From NCBI RefSeq assembly GCF_029946515.1, contig NZ_JARZHH010000041.1:1-64000 (forward strand): 64,000 nt of DNA, in the 5' to 3' direction. Source of the DNA: Polyangium sp. 6x1. GTDB taxonomy: Bacteria; Myxococcota_A; Polyangia; Polyangiales; Polyangiaceae. Every line of letters starts with the position of its first letter. The stretch's first letter is position 1. Position numbers and translations under genes: made by a program. Shown piece by piece: positions 26,775 to 34,762 of the stretch. The notes under the pieces were generated by a model. That model had not been told where the DNA came from. It did no database searches and was given only the letters and a program-made list of their open reading frames with translations.

Positions 26775-27665
26775 TCAGCCGCCTCCACCTTTCCGGCGCA
26801 AGGCGATCCCCACGCCGAGCAGGCACATGAGCGCGGCCCAGCCGACCATGTCTTGATCCGACCCGCCGACCTCACACCCCGCGCATCCGCCGTGGCCCGG
26901 CGCCTTGGGCGCGGTGGGCGGCGCTCCGACCGGCTCCGCATCGCCCGGGCCCGGCTCCGTGGGCGTGAGGGCCGCGCCGGCGTCCTCGGGCGCAGGCGGC
27001 GTCATCGGCGTATCGTCGGGCGGCTCGGGGACGTCGGGCAGGGCAGGGAGCTTCTGGCCCTCCTTGAGCACGGGATATCGCGGCGGAGCCCCGCCCAGTT
27101 GGCTCGCCTCGTACGGCGCGGGGACGGCGCTCGCGGGCACCTTCTTGGCGGCCTCGATCCGCGCCGCCTCGTGTTTCCGCGTCGCCGGATCGACGCAGGT
27201 CAATCGTTTTTCGCACGTGGTGCCGGGAGCACCGGCGCAATCGGCCTGGGTCCTGCACGTGCCGTGGGCGACGGGCATCACGAAGCGGCTCATGTGCCTC
27301 TGCTCGATGCAGAACGAAAGCTCTTCGCATGCGCCGGAGGAGCACGCCTCGCCCACCTTGTCGCAGCGGTCGTTCAGCCAGCACGAGCCCTTGTCCGGCC
27401 CGTCCGACCGCCAGTGCAGGCCCTTGGGGCAGGGCGCGGGAGGAGGCGCCTCGCAATAGGACGTCGAGTGGCGGACCTGCGGCACATACCCGGCCGGGCA
27501 ATCCGCGCGCATCGGCGGGACGCAATAAGGGCCGTTGTGGCTCAGCTGCTTCTCGGTGCCTCTCGGGCAGGTGATCGGCATGTCGTGGACGACGTCGGCG
27601 ACGGCCAGGGGCGTCCACGAGGCCGCGCTGAATCCAAGGGCGAGAGCAATCGCGAGGGGGCGCAT
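26775..27665 (-). CDS. Secreted Cys-rich protein with MYXO-CTERM-like anchor
   Basis: 296 residues. Signal peptide (about 1-23, ending AVADVVH). Residues 30-160 carry many Cys in short modules (ADCPAGYVPQ, CWLNDRCDKVGEACSSGACEE, CRTQADCAGAPGTTC). A Pro-rich linker (185-260) leads to a C-terminal tripartite sorting signal: GHGGCAGCEVGGS, a hydrophobic helix (GWAALMCLLGVGIAL) and a basic RRK end, as in MYXO-CTERM proteins. It should be surface-displayed. Partner unknown. Confidence 0.8.
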   Translation of the reverse strand: MRPLAIALALGFSAASWTPLAVADVVHDMPITCPRGTEKQLSHNGPYCVPPMRADCPAGYVPQVRHSTSYCEAPPPAPCPKGLHWRSDGPDKGSCWLNDRCDKVGEACSSGACEELSFCIEQRHMSRFVMPVAHGTCRTQADCAGAPGTTCEKRLTCVDPATRKHEAARIEAAKKVPASAVPAPYEASQLGGAPPRYPVLKEGQKLPALPDVPEPPDDTPMTPPAPEDAGAALTPTEPGPGDAEPVGAPPTAPKAPGHGGCAGCEVGGSDQDMVGWAALMCLLGVGIALRRKGGGG

Positions 27666-27766
27666 TGATATCGTGCTCGTGTGGAAGGTTTCCCATCCTC
27701 CACCCGGCGGCGAACCGCGTCAAGAAGTCGACGACGACACGAAGCGTGCGTCGAGCGTTCGCGCCT

Positions 27767-28666
27767 TCAGCTGCCGCGGTGGAGGCGTTCGAGGATCGCC
27801 TCCGCCCGCGCGAGCGCATCGCCGTAGGCGTTCGGCGGAAGACCGCCGTCCATCTTCCAGCGCGGTGCGCGGCCGCGAGCGCGGTCGACCTGCTTCTTCA
27901 CGCCACGACCGCCGACCGAGGCCGCGTCGCACATCGCATTCCAGTGCTGAAGGCTCTCGGCCATGAAGGAGAAGCCCACTTCGTGCGAGTAGTAGAGGAC
28001 GACGGCGTCGTCGTCCGGAGCCTCGAGGAAGACGAGCACGCCGACGTAGTCGCCATCCGCTCCGGCGATGGGGAAAAACGGCGCGTCGAATCGGGCGCCG
28101 ACGAGCTCGTCCCAGTCGGGATCGGCGCCCAGCCAATCGAAATTCGACATGTCGAGCGACGGCTTGCCCTTGGACGTCAGCGCTTTCCCGTGCTCGACGA
28201 AGAAGTCCTCCGAACGTTCGCCCTGGGGGTTTTGCAGCGCGGCCGCGAGCGACGGAGAGACCGCGGCGACCGCATCGAGCGGCCGTGGCAGCACGCTCAA
28301 CGCGTCGCGCTTCGCGGATTCGCGCGCCTCGCTCGCCGCGCGTTCCTGGCGTACGAGCTCGGGCTCGGGAATGTCGATCTGGTACTGGAGTCGGTGGTAG
28401 AGCCGTGCCTGCTCTTTTGCATCGCCGATCTCGGCGAGGTGATCGAACCATTCGCGAAGCGCGCCGAGCGCCTCCTCGATGAGCGCGCTCGGATTTTCGA
28501 ACGCGTCGGGCGTCGTCTTCATACCGAACAAGAGCGTCCGGTCCCCGTCGAAGAAGCTGCGTAACGCGAGCAGGTCGTCGATGGCGGTGATCGTTCGCGA
28601 CGGCGGGCGAGCCTCTTCGATCATCCGCATCGCCCAGCTCTGCATTTTCTCTTTTGAGATGGCCAC
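27767..28666 (-). CDS. Cytoplasmic protein of unknown function
   Basis: 299 residues from GTG 28666; the ATG at 28645 is an alternative. No signal or membrane segment. Two parts are visible: a helical N-terminal half (ALIEEALGALREWFDHLAEIGDAKEQARLYHRLQYQ) and a C-terminal half rich in aromatic and acidic residues (SNFDWLGADPDWDELV, PFFPIAGADGDYVGVLVF, DAVVLYYSHEVGFSF). The latter is reminiscent of SMI1/KNR4-type (SUKH) proteins, which include toxin immunity proteins, but the match is weak. No operon partner. Confidence 0.55.
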   Translation of the reverse strand: MAISKEKMQSWAMRMIEEARPPSRTITAIDDLLALRSFFDGDRTLLFGMKTTPDAFENPSALIEEALGALREWFDHLAEIGDAKEQARLYHRLQYQIDIPEPELVRQERAASEARESAKRDALSVLPRPLDAVAAVSPSLAAALQNPQGERSEDFFVEHGKALTSKGKPSLDMSNFDWLGADPDWDELVGARFDAPFFPIAGADGDYVGVLVFLEAPDDDAVVLYYSHEVGFSFMAESLQHWNAMCDAASVGGRGVKKQVDRARGRAPRWKMDGGLPPNAYGDALARAEAILERLHRGS

Positions 28667-28820
28667 GCGGAGAATGTTCCACGGCAACGGCCATCGCGCA
28701 CGCGCGATGGTCGAAATTCGTCGACGTCGAGCGCGTCGGCGCGGAGCTTCGGCTCGCCCGCGACGGCCCTGCGCAGCGCCCCCTGGCCGCCCTTCCAGGG
28801 GCGATACATTTCTCCGCGAC

Positions 28821-30212
28821 TCAGGCGGCGGGCACCCAGTTGCCGTGAAAGCCATAGGGAACGCGGTGCGGCAGCCGCACACGGGCCACGGGCTCACCCT
28901 GAATGTCCTCTGCATCGAGCACCCAGAGATCGCTCGCATTGCGTGCCTGATTGTAGACCAGCACCAGCACGTACCCGTCGCCCTCGTCGCTCTCCGAGTT
29001 CTTCGGGACGAAGAGCGGCTCCCCTGCTCCGTTGCCCTCGCCGAATGCGCGGGACTCGAAGGTGCCGCGCTCCAGATCGTACCGCCGCACCGCGGTCCAG
29101 AGGGACCTGTGCGTGCTCCCCTCGGGTCCCGCGGCCGCGGCGTATCCGTAGCGGTGCTTGCGGCCGACGCGGCGCTCGTCCACGCGCGGGAACTCGATCG
29201 ATACGTCGTCGAGGGCTTGGGATCGCACAGCGCCGCCCTGGAGGTCGATACGATAGCGATGCAGCCGGGCCGCCTCGTCGGCCTCCGGGGTCGGATTGCG
29301 CATGGCTGCCGGGGTCATGAGATCCATCCGACCATAACGGGCCACGTCGAGCACGATGGAGTCGCCGTCGTCATACGCGTTCATCGGATGGAACACGTAG
29401 CCCCCCTCGACCTCGAACCAGCGCACGGCCGCGCCCTCACCTCGCCGCGGGAGCACGCCGATGCGCATTCCGCGCTCGGGCTCCCAGGAAAACGGGTTCT
29501 TGCCCTCCGCGAGGCGCTCCGGCCGGAAGACCAGCGAGCCGAGGAGGAAGACGGCGTGGGCCTCGGTGATCGCGAAATCGTGCACCATGGAGGCCCAGGG
29601 CAGCGTGATCCGCGTGGAATGCACGAGCGCGCCCGCGCGGTCGGCCACGTGGTAGCTGAAGGCCGCGGCGTCGGCGATCGAATTGCCGAAGAACACGAGC
29701 TCACCGGTCTCGGGATCGATCTTCGGGTGGGCGGTCATGGGGCCGAGCAGCCGACCACCGAAATCGTATTCGCCCAGGGTCTCCAGGCTGCCCAGGGTGA
29801 GCTCGGTGGGCAGGCAGGCCTCGACGAGCGCGAGCAGCCGGCCCGCGTGGGCGACGATGTTGGTGTTGGCCGTGTTCTTGCGCGGTCGCTCGGGGTTCGG
29901 ACGAAACATGCTGCCGGAGAGTGACCTGCCGGCGGCGCGCTCCTCGACGAGGCCCTGGCTCTTCACGTAGCGATTGCGGTACGAGGCGCGGCCGTCCTGC
30001 AGCGTGATGGCGTGGATCATCCCGTCGCCGCCGAACCAATGGTAGGGCCCGGTCGGCTCGTAGGCGGGGTTCGGGCCATTGCGGTAGAAGGTGCCGCGCA
30101 GCGCGGCAGGCAGCTCGCCTTCGATGTCGAGATCCCAGGCATCGCCCTCCATCCGCCAGGGAGCAAAATTGCCTTGCAGGTAGGGGTTCACGTCGGATTC
30201 ACGCTGGCTCAT
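28821..30212 (-). CDS. Carotenoid cleavage oxygenase family protein
   Basis: 463 residues. Non-haem iron dioxygenase of the RPE65/lignostilbene/carotenoid oxygenase family, which splits a double bond in carotenoids or stilbenes. It has FYRNGPNP and YHWFGGDGMIHA at the N-terminus. The four presumed iron His residues lie in TAHPKIDPE, MVHDFAITEAH, YVFHPMNAYDD and VPYGFHGNW near the C-terminus. Start ATG 30212 has an AAGGAG ribosome-binding site and overlaps the TetR stop (ATGA), so regulator and enzyme form one operon. The carotenoid substrate is not identifiable. Confidence 0.92.
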   Translation of the reverse strand: MSQRESDVNPYLQGNFAPWRMEGDAWDLDIEGELPAALRGTFYRNGPNPAYEPTGPYHWFGGDGMIHAITLQDGRASYRNRYVKSQGLVEERAAGRSLSGSMFRPNPERPRKNTANTNIVAHAGRLLALVEACLPTELTLGSLETLGEYDFGGRLLGPMTAHPKIDPETGELVFFGNSIADAAAFSYHVADRAGALVHSTRITLPWASMVHDFAITEAHAVFLLGSLVFRPERLAEGKNPFSWEPERGMRIGVLPRRGEGAAVRWFEVEGGYVFHPMNAYDDGDSIVLDVARYGRMDLMTPAAMRNPTPEADEAARLHRYRIDLQGGAVRSQALDDVSIEFPRVDERRVGRKHRYGYAAAAGPEGSTHRSLWTAVRRYDLERGTFESRAFGEGNGAGEPLFVPKNSESDEGDGYVLVLVYNQARNASDLWVLDAEDIQGEPVARVRLPHRVPYGFHGNWVPAA

Positions 30213-30820
30213 GGTTTGCTCCTTTTCGTCTTTGCCGGGCGGCGCGCGCCGTCGCGCGGGCGGGTGATGTGGGCGATGACGGCGTCGCGCACGAGCGCGC
30301 TGGCCGGGGCATCGGGCGGCAGGTAACCGGTGGCGATGAGCGAGGTGACGCCGTGCATGGCAGACCAGAACGCCTTGCACGCGTCCTCCAGGGGCGGCAC
30401 GAGCAGGCCCTCTGCCTCCGCGGCGGACACGACGTCCACGAGCCGCTGGAACGCGGCCGTCGCGGCGGGGATGGGCGTCGTGTGGGCGAGGCGCACGAAC
30501 ATGATGCGGTAATGCATGGGGTGCGCGACGCCGTAGGCCACGTAGCCATCCCAGGCCCGCGCGAGCGCCTCGATGGGATCTTGCGGCTTGTCGAGCGCGT
30601 CGACCGTCTGCACGAACGCCGTGAAGCTGTCCTCGAGCACCTTCAGGACGAGCCCATCCTTGTCGCCGAAATGGTGATAGACCGTCGGCGCCGTCACGCC
30701 TGCGCGTGCGCAGACCTCGCGGATCGAGAGGCGCTCCGCCCCCGCTTCGGCAAGCAGCTCCGCCGCCGCGTCGAGGATGGCACGACGCGTGGCCTCGGTG
30801 GCATGGGAGGGCGCGGGCAT
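30209..30820 (-). CDS. TetR-family regulator
   Basis: 203 residues. N-terminal HTH (TRRAILDAAAELLAEAGAERL then SIREVCARAGVTAPTVYHHF, about 10-57). A helical ligand domain follows, with a TetR_C_33-like pattern (HPMHYRIMF). It is translationally coupled to the carotenoid oxygenase and lies directly behind a perfect operator-like palindrome, so it probably represses its own operon and is released by a carotenoid or cleavage product (inference). Start ATG 30820 is only 6 bases from the predicted -10 box. Confidence 0.92.
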   Translation of the reverse strand: MPAPSHATEATRRAILDAAAELLAEAGAERLSIREVCARAGVTAPTVYHHFGDKDGLVLKVLEDSFTAFVQTVDALDKPQDPIEALARAWDGYVAYGVAHPMHYRIMFVRLAHTTPIPAATAAFQRLVDVVSAAEAEGLLVPPLEDACKAFWSAMHGVTSLIATGYLPPDAPASALVRDAVIAHITRPRDGARRPAKTKRSKP

Positions 30821-30825
30821 GGTCG

Positions 30826-30850
30826 GGATATATAACGACGTTATATATCC
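30826..30850. promoter_or_regulatory. TetR operator: perfect 12-bp inverted repeat
   Basis: Arms GGATATATAACG and its exact complement are separated by one base. The strikingly AT-rich palindrome in GC-rich DNA ends 6 bases upstream of the TetR start codon and overlaps the spacer and -10 of the predicted promoter. Very likely the operator of this TetR protein. Confidence 0.8.
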
Positions 30851-30855
30851 GTCAA
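30827..30855 (-). promoter_or_regulatory. Sigma-70-like promoter of the TetR-carotenoid oxygenase operon
   Basis: On the minus strand TTGACG (30855-30850) is followed by a 17-base spacer and TATATC (30832-30827). Transcription should begin at or within a few bases of ATG 30820, implying a leaderless or nearly leaderless mRNA. The operator fills the spacer. Confidence 0.6.
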
Positions 30856-30863
30856 GGGGGGGC

Positions 30864-30878
30864 TGTAACAGCGTTATA
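30864..30878. promoter_or_regulatory. Second, imperfect operator-like site
   Basis: TGTAACAGCGTTATA matches the core of the main palindrome (TATAACGACGTTATA) at 12 of 15 positions and lies just upstream of the -35 box. It may permit cooperative TetR binding. Confidence 0.45.
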
Positions 30879-30946
30879 TTTTCCAAGAAAAGCACGGGCG
30901 GGGCCACGGCGGAGGCCGCTCCCTGCCTCGCCGTCGAGCCCCCCGC

Positions 30947-31137
30947 CCTGATCGGACTCCGTCGCTTGCCTCGTCCGCGAGACCCTCGCCCTGATCGGAC
31001 CCCGTCGCTTGCCTCGTCCGCGAGCCCCCCGCCCTGATCGGACCCCGTCGCCTGCCTCGTCCGCGAGACCCCCGCCCTGATCGGACCCCGTCGCCTGCCT
31101 CGTCCGCGAGACCCCCGCCCTGATCGGACCCCGCCGG
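30947..31137. repeat. 43-bp tandem repeat, four full copies plus partial copies
   Basis: Units start at 30947, 30990, 31033, 31076 and (partial) 31119, each beginning CCTGATCGGACCCCGTCGC; a degenerate partial copy precedes them (about 30921-30946). Copies 3 and 4 are identical; the others differ by a few bases. 43 is not a multiple of three and no gene spans it. It is head-to-tail without spacers, so not CRISPR. It lies 70-100 bp upstream of the TetR operator. Confidence 0.9.
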
Positions 31138-31306
31138 GGCCTCGCCGACCACGCAACCGACGAGGTCCGATCCCCTCCGGGGTCTCGTCGACGAGGGATC
31201 CGGGGGAACTTACGTCGTGGTTGCGTGTAGGTATCCCATGAGGCGTCCTTCGTGTCTTCGCGCCGCCTTCGGTGGACCCGTGTGGTGCGAGGGGCGGCTA
31301 CCCAAA
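31138..31306. other. Gene-free spacer with nested inverted repeats
   Basis: ACGCAACC at 31151-31158 pairs with GGTTGCGT at 31219-31226, and inside it CGACGAG (31158-31164) pairs with CTCGTCG (31184-31190). No gene is seen. This structure and the 43-bp repeats fill the whole 486-base gap between the TetR start and the epimerase end. Confidence 0.5.
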
Positions 31307-32143
31307 CTATGCAATCCCCCTCGCCACGGCATCCCCGAGCCGCGGCACCTCGGGTGAGAAGCCGAGATCTTCGCGGATCCGCTTTCCATCCATGACGGCC
31401 TCGAAGGCCCTCGCACGCTCGGGGGTGGAGCCGTCCGGGGGAGGCTCGCCCACCGAAGCGAACAGCGTGGCGAGATTGGGAGACTCGTCGTCCACCAGGT
31501 TGTACACGCGATGGGAAGGGGATGGCGCGTCGAGCAAACGCGCGACGGCCTGGGCCACGTCGAGATGATGGGCAATCGACATCCGTTGCGTGGGGGGGAA
31601 CGTTCGCATGAACGGCACCACGTCGGCGATGTGCGGATCTCCGTCGCCGTAGACGAACGGCAATCGAAGGACGCGCACGTCGAGGCCTTCGAGCGCGAGC
31701 AGGAAGCGCTCGGCGGCGAGCTTGCTCTTGGGATAGCTCTCGATCGGGTCGCAGGAGTCGTCTTCGTGCGAGAGGCGTCCACGAACCGCGCTGGGCCCGT
31801 AGACGAGTCCGGTGCTCGTGAAGACGAAGCGCTTCACCGAGGCTTCGCGGGCCGCGTGGGCGAGGTGCTGCGTGCCGAGGTCGTTGACCGCGTGCGCCTG
31901 CTCCGGCGTCGCGCCACGAAAGAAGGCTGCACAATGCACGACCGCGTCGACCCCGCGCACCGCTGCGGAGAGGGCGCTCGGCTCGAGCAGATCGCCCAGA
32001 GCGAGCTCGATGTGGGCTTCGCGCAGGTCTTTTGCGCGCGCTTCGTCGCGAACGAGGGCACGCACGTGATGGCCGCGCTGAGCGAGCCGTTTGGAGAGGC
32101 GACTTCCGACCTTACCGGTGGCACCGGTGACGAGGATCTTCAT
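31307..32143 (-). CDS. NAD-dependent epimerase/dehydratase (extended SDR)
   Basis: 278 residues. Rossmann start MKILVTGATGKVGSRL with the GxxGxxG nucleotide motif, then ALGDLLEP, VVHCAAF and the active-site pattern FTSTGLVYG...YPKSKLAAE (Tyr and Lys of the SDR dyad). The C-terminal substrate domain is short. It should be cytoplasmic and act on a nucleotide-sugar or small carbonyl substrate; the exact reaction is unknown. It lies divergently (101-base gap) from an AraC regulator, which is likely its controller. Confidence 0.88.
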   Translation of the reverse strand: MKILVTGATGKVGSRLSKRLAQRGHHVRALVRDEARAKDLREAHIELALGDLLEPSALSAAVRGVDAVVHCAAFFRGATPEQAHAVNDLGTQHLAHAAREASVKRFVFTSTGLVYGPSAVRGRLSHEDDSCDPIESYPKSKLAAERFLLALEGLDVRVLRLPFVYGDGDPHIADVVPFMRTFPPTQRMSIAHHLDVAQAVARLLDAPSPSHRVYNLVDDESPNLATLFASVGEPPPDGSTPERARAFEAVMDGKRIREDLGFSPEVPRLGDAVARGIA

Positions 32144-32244
32144 GCCCCGGACTGTAGTGACCACGTGTTTTGGCCGATTGGAAGAAACGGACAAGCACCT
32201 CGCCGAGCTTGCGTGCGCCTCGGGCCCGTAGCATGAGATAGCTC

Positions 32245-33048
32245 GTGCACTCGCCCATCGTTCAAGAGCCTCGTGTCGCGCGGGCGTCGCTCCCGTCGAG
32301 CGGATCCCCGGTGGCCGAGCTCTCGGTCCTCGAGTGCGACCGAGATGGACAGCACGTCGCGCTCCCCTATGCCGAGCTTCAGATCGTCGCGCGCTTCGGG
32401 GTGTCGGCTCGTGGCGGTTTGGATGCGCACGCGATGGGCGTGGGGCAGAGCGCGCGTCGCAAGATGCTTCGGCGCGGGCAGCGCAGCGTGATGGCGCGCC
32501 TTCGGCTGGGCGCGAGCGAGCGCGTGCTCGGCGTGTCGGCTCCGGAATTGACCGGACGAATCGTCGCCCTCGAAGACCTCTGGGGCAAAGCCGACACCGA
32601 GCACCTCTACGAGCGCCTCGCCGGGGCACGAGACACGGTCGCCGCGGCCGCCATTCTGGAGAGTGCCATCGTCGCGCGATCCGCACCCGCCCAGGCGGTC
32701 CGCGCCCACACCTCGCTCGCCCTGGAAGCGGCGAAGCGCCTCGCCACGCGAAGTGCGAGCAGCGTGAGCGCCGTCGCCGACGAGCTCGGGGTGAGCGAGC
32801 GTCACCTTCGCCGCCTCTTTCTGGAGACACTCGGTGTCGGGCCCAAGGCTTACGCCAAGCTCACGCGCTTTCACCGCGCCCTGCGCGCCGCGCGGGAGAG
32901 CCGCCCGGCCGGTTGGGCCGGCATTGCCGCCGGAGCCGGCTATTATGATCAAGCGCATCTGATTGCCGAGTTTCGCTCCATTGCAGGAGTGACCCCGCGC
33001 GAGCTACTCGGCGAGCTGCGCACCTCGGGGGCCATCGGCCGAGTGTGA
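32245..33048 (+). CDS. AraC-family transcriptional regulator
   Basis: 267 residues from GTG 32245. The N-terminal 130 residues resemble the DUF6597/cupin-like domain common in this subgroup (LPYAELQIVARFG...SARRKMLRRGQRSVMARLRLG). The C-terminal AraC DNA-binding domain has two helix-turn-helices: VSAVADELGVSERHLRRLF and WAGIAAGAGYYDQAHLIAEF, followed by the conserved GVTPREL. Divergent from the epimerase gene. Confidence 0.9.
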   Translation: MHSPIVQEPRVARASLPSSGSPVAELSVLECDRDGQHVALPYAELQIVARFGVSARGGLDAHAMGVGQSARRKMLRRGQRSVMARLRLGASERVLGVSAPELTGRIVALEDLWGKADTEHLYERLAGARDTVAAAAILESAIVARSAPAQAVRAHTSLALEAAKRLATRSASSVSAVADELGVSERHLRRLFLETLGVGPKAYAKLTRFHRALRAARESRPAGWAGIAAGAGYYDQAHLIAEFRSIAGVTPRELLGELRTSGAIGRV

Positions 33049-33057
33049 CGCGCGAGG

Positions 33058-33354
33058 TTGTTGACGGCTGCCGGCTACGGCCCCCCGACGCAGCTACGAG
33101 CTCAACGGGACACATTCACGCCCACGTTTTCGGGGCCGCCCTCATGGAGCGGCGTCTCGACCAACGGGGCTACACGGTTGTCCGTCGAGGTCGCGGACAA
33201 TGACGCATTCTTCCCGGATCCGGTTGGCTCGTTCCAGATCAACAACGCCGACATCATGCGGGCGGTCCGCGAAGGCAGGGTGGTGCAGATACGCGTCGAC
33301 AATCAGACCAGCCGGCAGATCTTGTTCGCAGCGATGTCCGCGATGCCAGAATGA
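33058..33354 (+). pseudogene. 3' fragment of a C2-like domain gene
   Basis: A 98-residue frame opening at TTG 33058 only 10 bases behind the AraC stop, with no ribosome-binding site. The sequence DTFTPTFSGPP...LSVEVADNDAFFPDPVGSFQI, then VQIRVDNQTSRQILFAAM, has the strand pattern of the second half of a C2-like beta-sandwich. The first half is missing, so it looks like a gene cut at its 5' end, at the left border of the vgrG region. A short genuine gene is less likely. Confidence 0.4.
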
Positions 33355-33441
33355 ACCGAACGCCGCGTGGCCTCCGCTCCCCGCCGTGTGCTTTTTGCCC
33401 ATCCATCGTCGAGCCCCTTTGCCTCTGGTACAACGACCCGC

Positions 33442-34353
33442 GTGGATGACACCACCCCCGAAGACCTCGCGCTCCGCAAAGCCGTACGCCTCGACCGCTA
33501 CGCCGAGATCCTCGCGCACGTCGTCCACTTCGGGACCGACCGCACCGAGGAGGTCGTGCAGCGCTTCAGCCTCACGCTCGAGCGATGGCGCGCCGTCGAT
33601 CAAGCATGGACCCGCGAGCTCGCGCTGGGCCTAAAGCGACAACAACGCGAGCAAGCCCTCCGCTTCTCCGCCACGTTCAACAACCGCAGAGAGCGCCTCA
33701 CCCGACTTCAGCCGCCCGTCGCCTCGATCGGCGACGCTTCCGCAAAGGCTGCCGAAACATCGCCCGAGCCCACACCTCCGGATGTCGCGGCGAAGCCCTC
33801 GGGCCTCCCATCCTTCATGCTCGCCGCTGCCACCGCGCCGCCAGCAGCTCCGTCGCCCGCGGCCGTGTCGCCGTGGGCCGCCCCCGCGGCCATCCCCGTC
33901 CACACGGCGGCTCCGGCGACGACCAAGCCTTTGCCCTTCGTCGAGGGCATCCCGTCCACCGCGGCCCTGCAATCCGCCGTGGAACACGCACAAGTGACGC
34001 AGGGCGCCCCGCCGCTCGCGTCCTCGATGGGCGGAACGCTCCCGGCAAATGAGGAGATCTCTTCGATCGCTCGGAAGCTCCTCCCCTTCGGCACCCAAGC
34101 TTCCCGCAACGAACCTCCGACACGCGAACCCGAGCTCACGCTCGAACAGCACGCTTCGTTGCATGTCGAGCTCGATCTCGACCCCGAGCAGAGGTCCGAG
34201 ATTCTGCGCCGTTACGGCCTCAGCGCCGAGCAACATGCGCGCCTCCAGACAACCTGGAACGCGCGCATGACCGCGGATCCGAAGCTCGCAGCGGCATGGC
34301 AGCAAGCCGTCGCGCAGTACCGCGCTTGGATGTCCGGCACGCGCGTGCGCTGA
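33442..34353 (+). CDS. T6SS vgrG-module accessory protein, unknown function
   Basis: 303 residues from GTG 33442; a GTG at 33367 would add 25 residues of non-coding-looking sequence. The N-terminal segment (about 1-75, ALRKAVRLDRYAEILAHVVHFGTDRTEEVVQRF) and a C-terminal one (about 230-300, LTLEQHASLHVELDLDPEQRSEILRRYGLSAEQHARL, AWQQAVAQYRAWM) look like two copies of the same small helical module, joined by an Ala/Pro-rich linker. No family known to me. Being first in the module, before the PAAR-like protein, an adaptor or chaperone that loads cargo is the simplest guess. Confidence 0.65.
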   Translation: MDDTTPEDLALRKAVRLDRYAEILAHVVHFGTDRTEEVVQRFSLTLERWRAVDQAWTRELALGLKRQQREQALRFSATFNNRRERLTRLQPPVASIGDASAKAAETSPEPTPPDVAAKPSGLPSFMLAAATAPPAAPSPAAVSPWAAPAAIPVHTAAPATTKPLPFVEGIPSTAALQSAVEHAQVTQGAPPLASSMGGTLPANEEISSIARKLLPFGTQASRNEPPTREPELTLEQHASLHVELDLDPEQRSEILRRYGLSAEQHARLQTTWNARMTADPKLAAAWQQAVAQYRAWMSGTRVR

Positions 34354-34367
34354 CAGGAGCATGCTCG

Positions 34368-34754
34368 ATGCCCAAGCTCGTCGTGAACGGCGCGAAGCTC
34401 GAGTGCAGCGAGGGAACAGCTCCCTCGACGCTGACGGTCCTGCCCCAGAGCCCCGCGGATGCGATCGATCTGCCAGTGGCAACGGTGCTCGACCACAAGC
34501 CGATGGTGAACGTCGCCCCGTTCGGCATGTGCAAGACGCAGGCGAACCCGCAAGTCGCGGCCGCCACGGCGGCAGCGCAGGGCGTGCTGACGCCGCAGCC
34601 GTGCGTCCCCGTGATTCCGGCGCCCTGGTCGGCGGGAGCAGCTCGGGTGACGTTGCGGGAATTGAAGGTCCTCACAGAAGGGTCGACGTGTATGTGTCAA
34701 TGGGGCGGAACGGTTGAAATCACGGATCCGGCCAATTCGGTCGAGGTCGAGTAA
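34368..34754 (+). CDS. DUF4280 PAAR-like spike-tip protein
   Basis: 128 residues. The family pattern is clear: LVVNGAKLECSEGTAPSTL, then ATVLDHKPMVNVAPFGMCKT, GVLTPQPCVPVIPAPW and STCMCQWGGTVEI. DUF4280 proteins replace PAAR proteins as the sharp tip on VgrG in contractile injection systems; the conserved Cys (10, 57, 81 and the CMC pair) may bind metal. ATG 34368 has an AGGAG site 5' to it. It precedes vgrG by 8 bases. Confidence 0.88.
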   Translation: MPKLVVNGAKLECSEGTAPSTLTVLPQSPADAIDLPVATVLDHKPMVNVAPFGMCKTQANPQVAAATAAAQGVLTPQPCVPVIPAPWSAGAARVTLRELKVLTEGSTCMCQWGGTVEITDPANSVEVE

Positions 34755-34762
34755 CGGACGCC

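Noticed and set aside
30947-31137. CRISPR array
   Set aside because: Repeats are contiguous with no spacers and no cas genes are near; a minisatellite.
30852-31934. Minus-strand frames reading through the 43-bp repeats (products with RSGRGSRGRG repeats)
   Set aside because: The 43-base period shifts frame at each unit, so all three frames stay open by chance; none has a start signal or domain.
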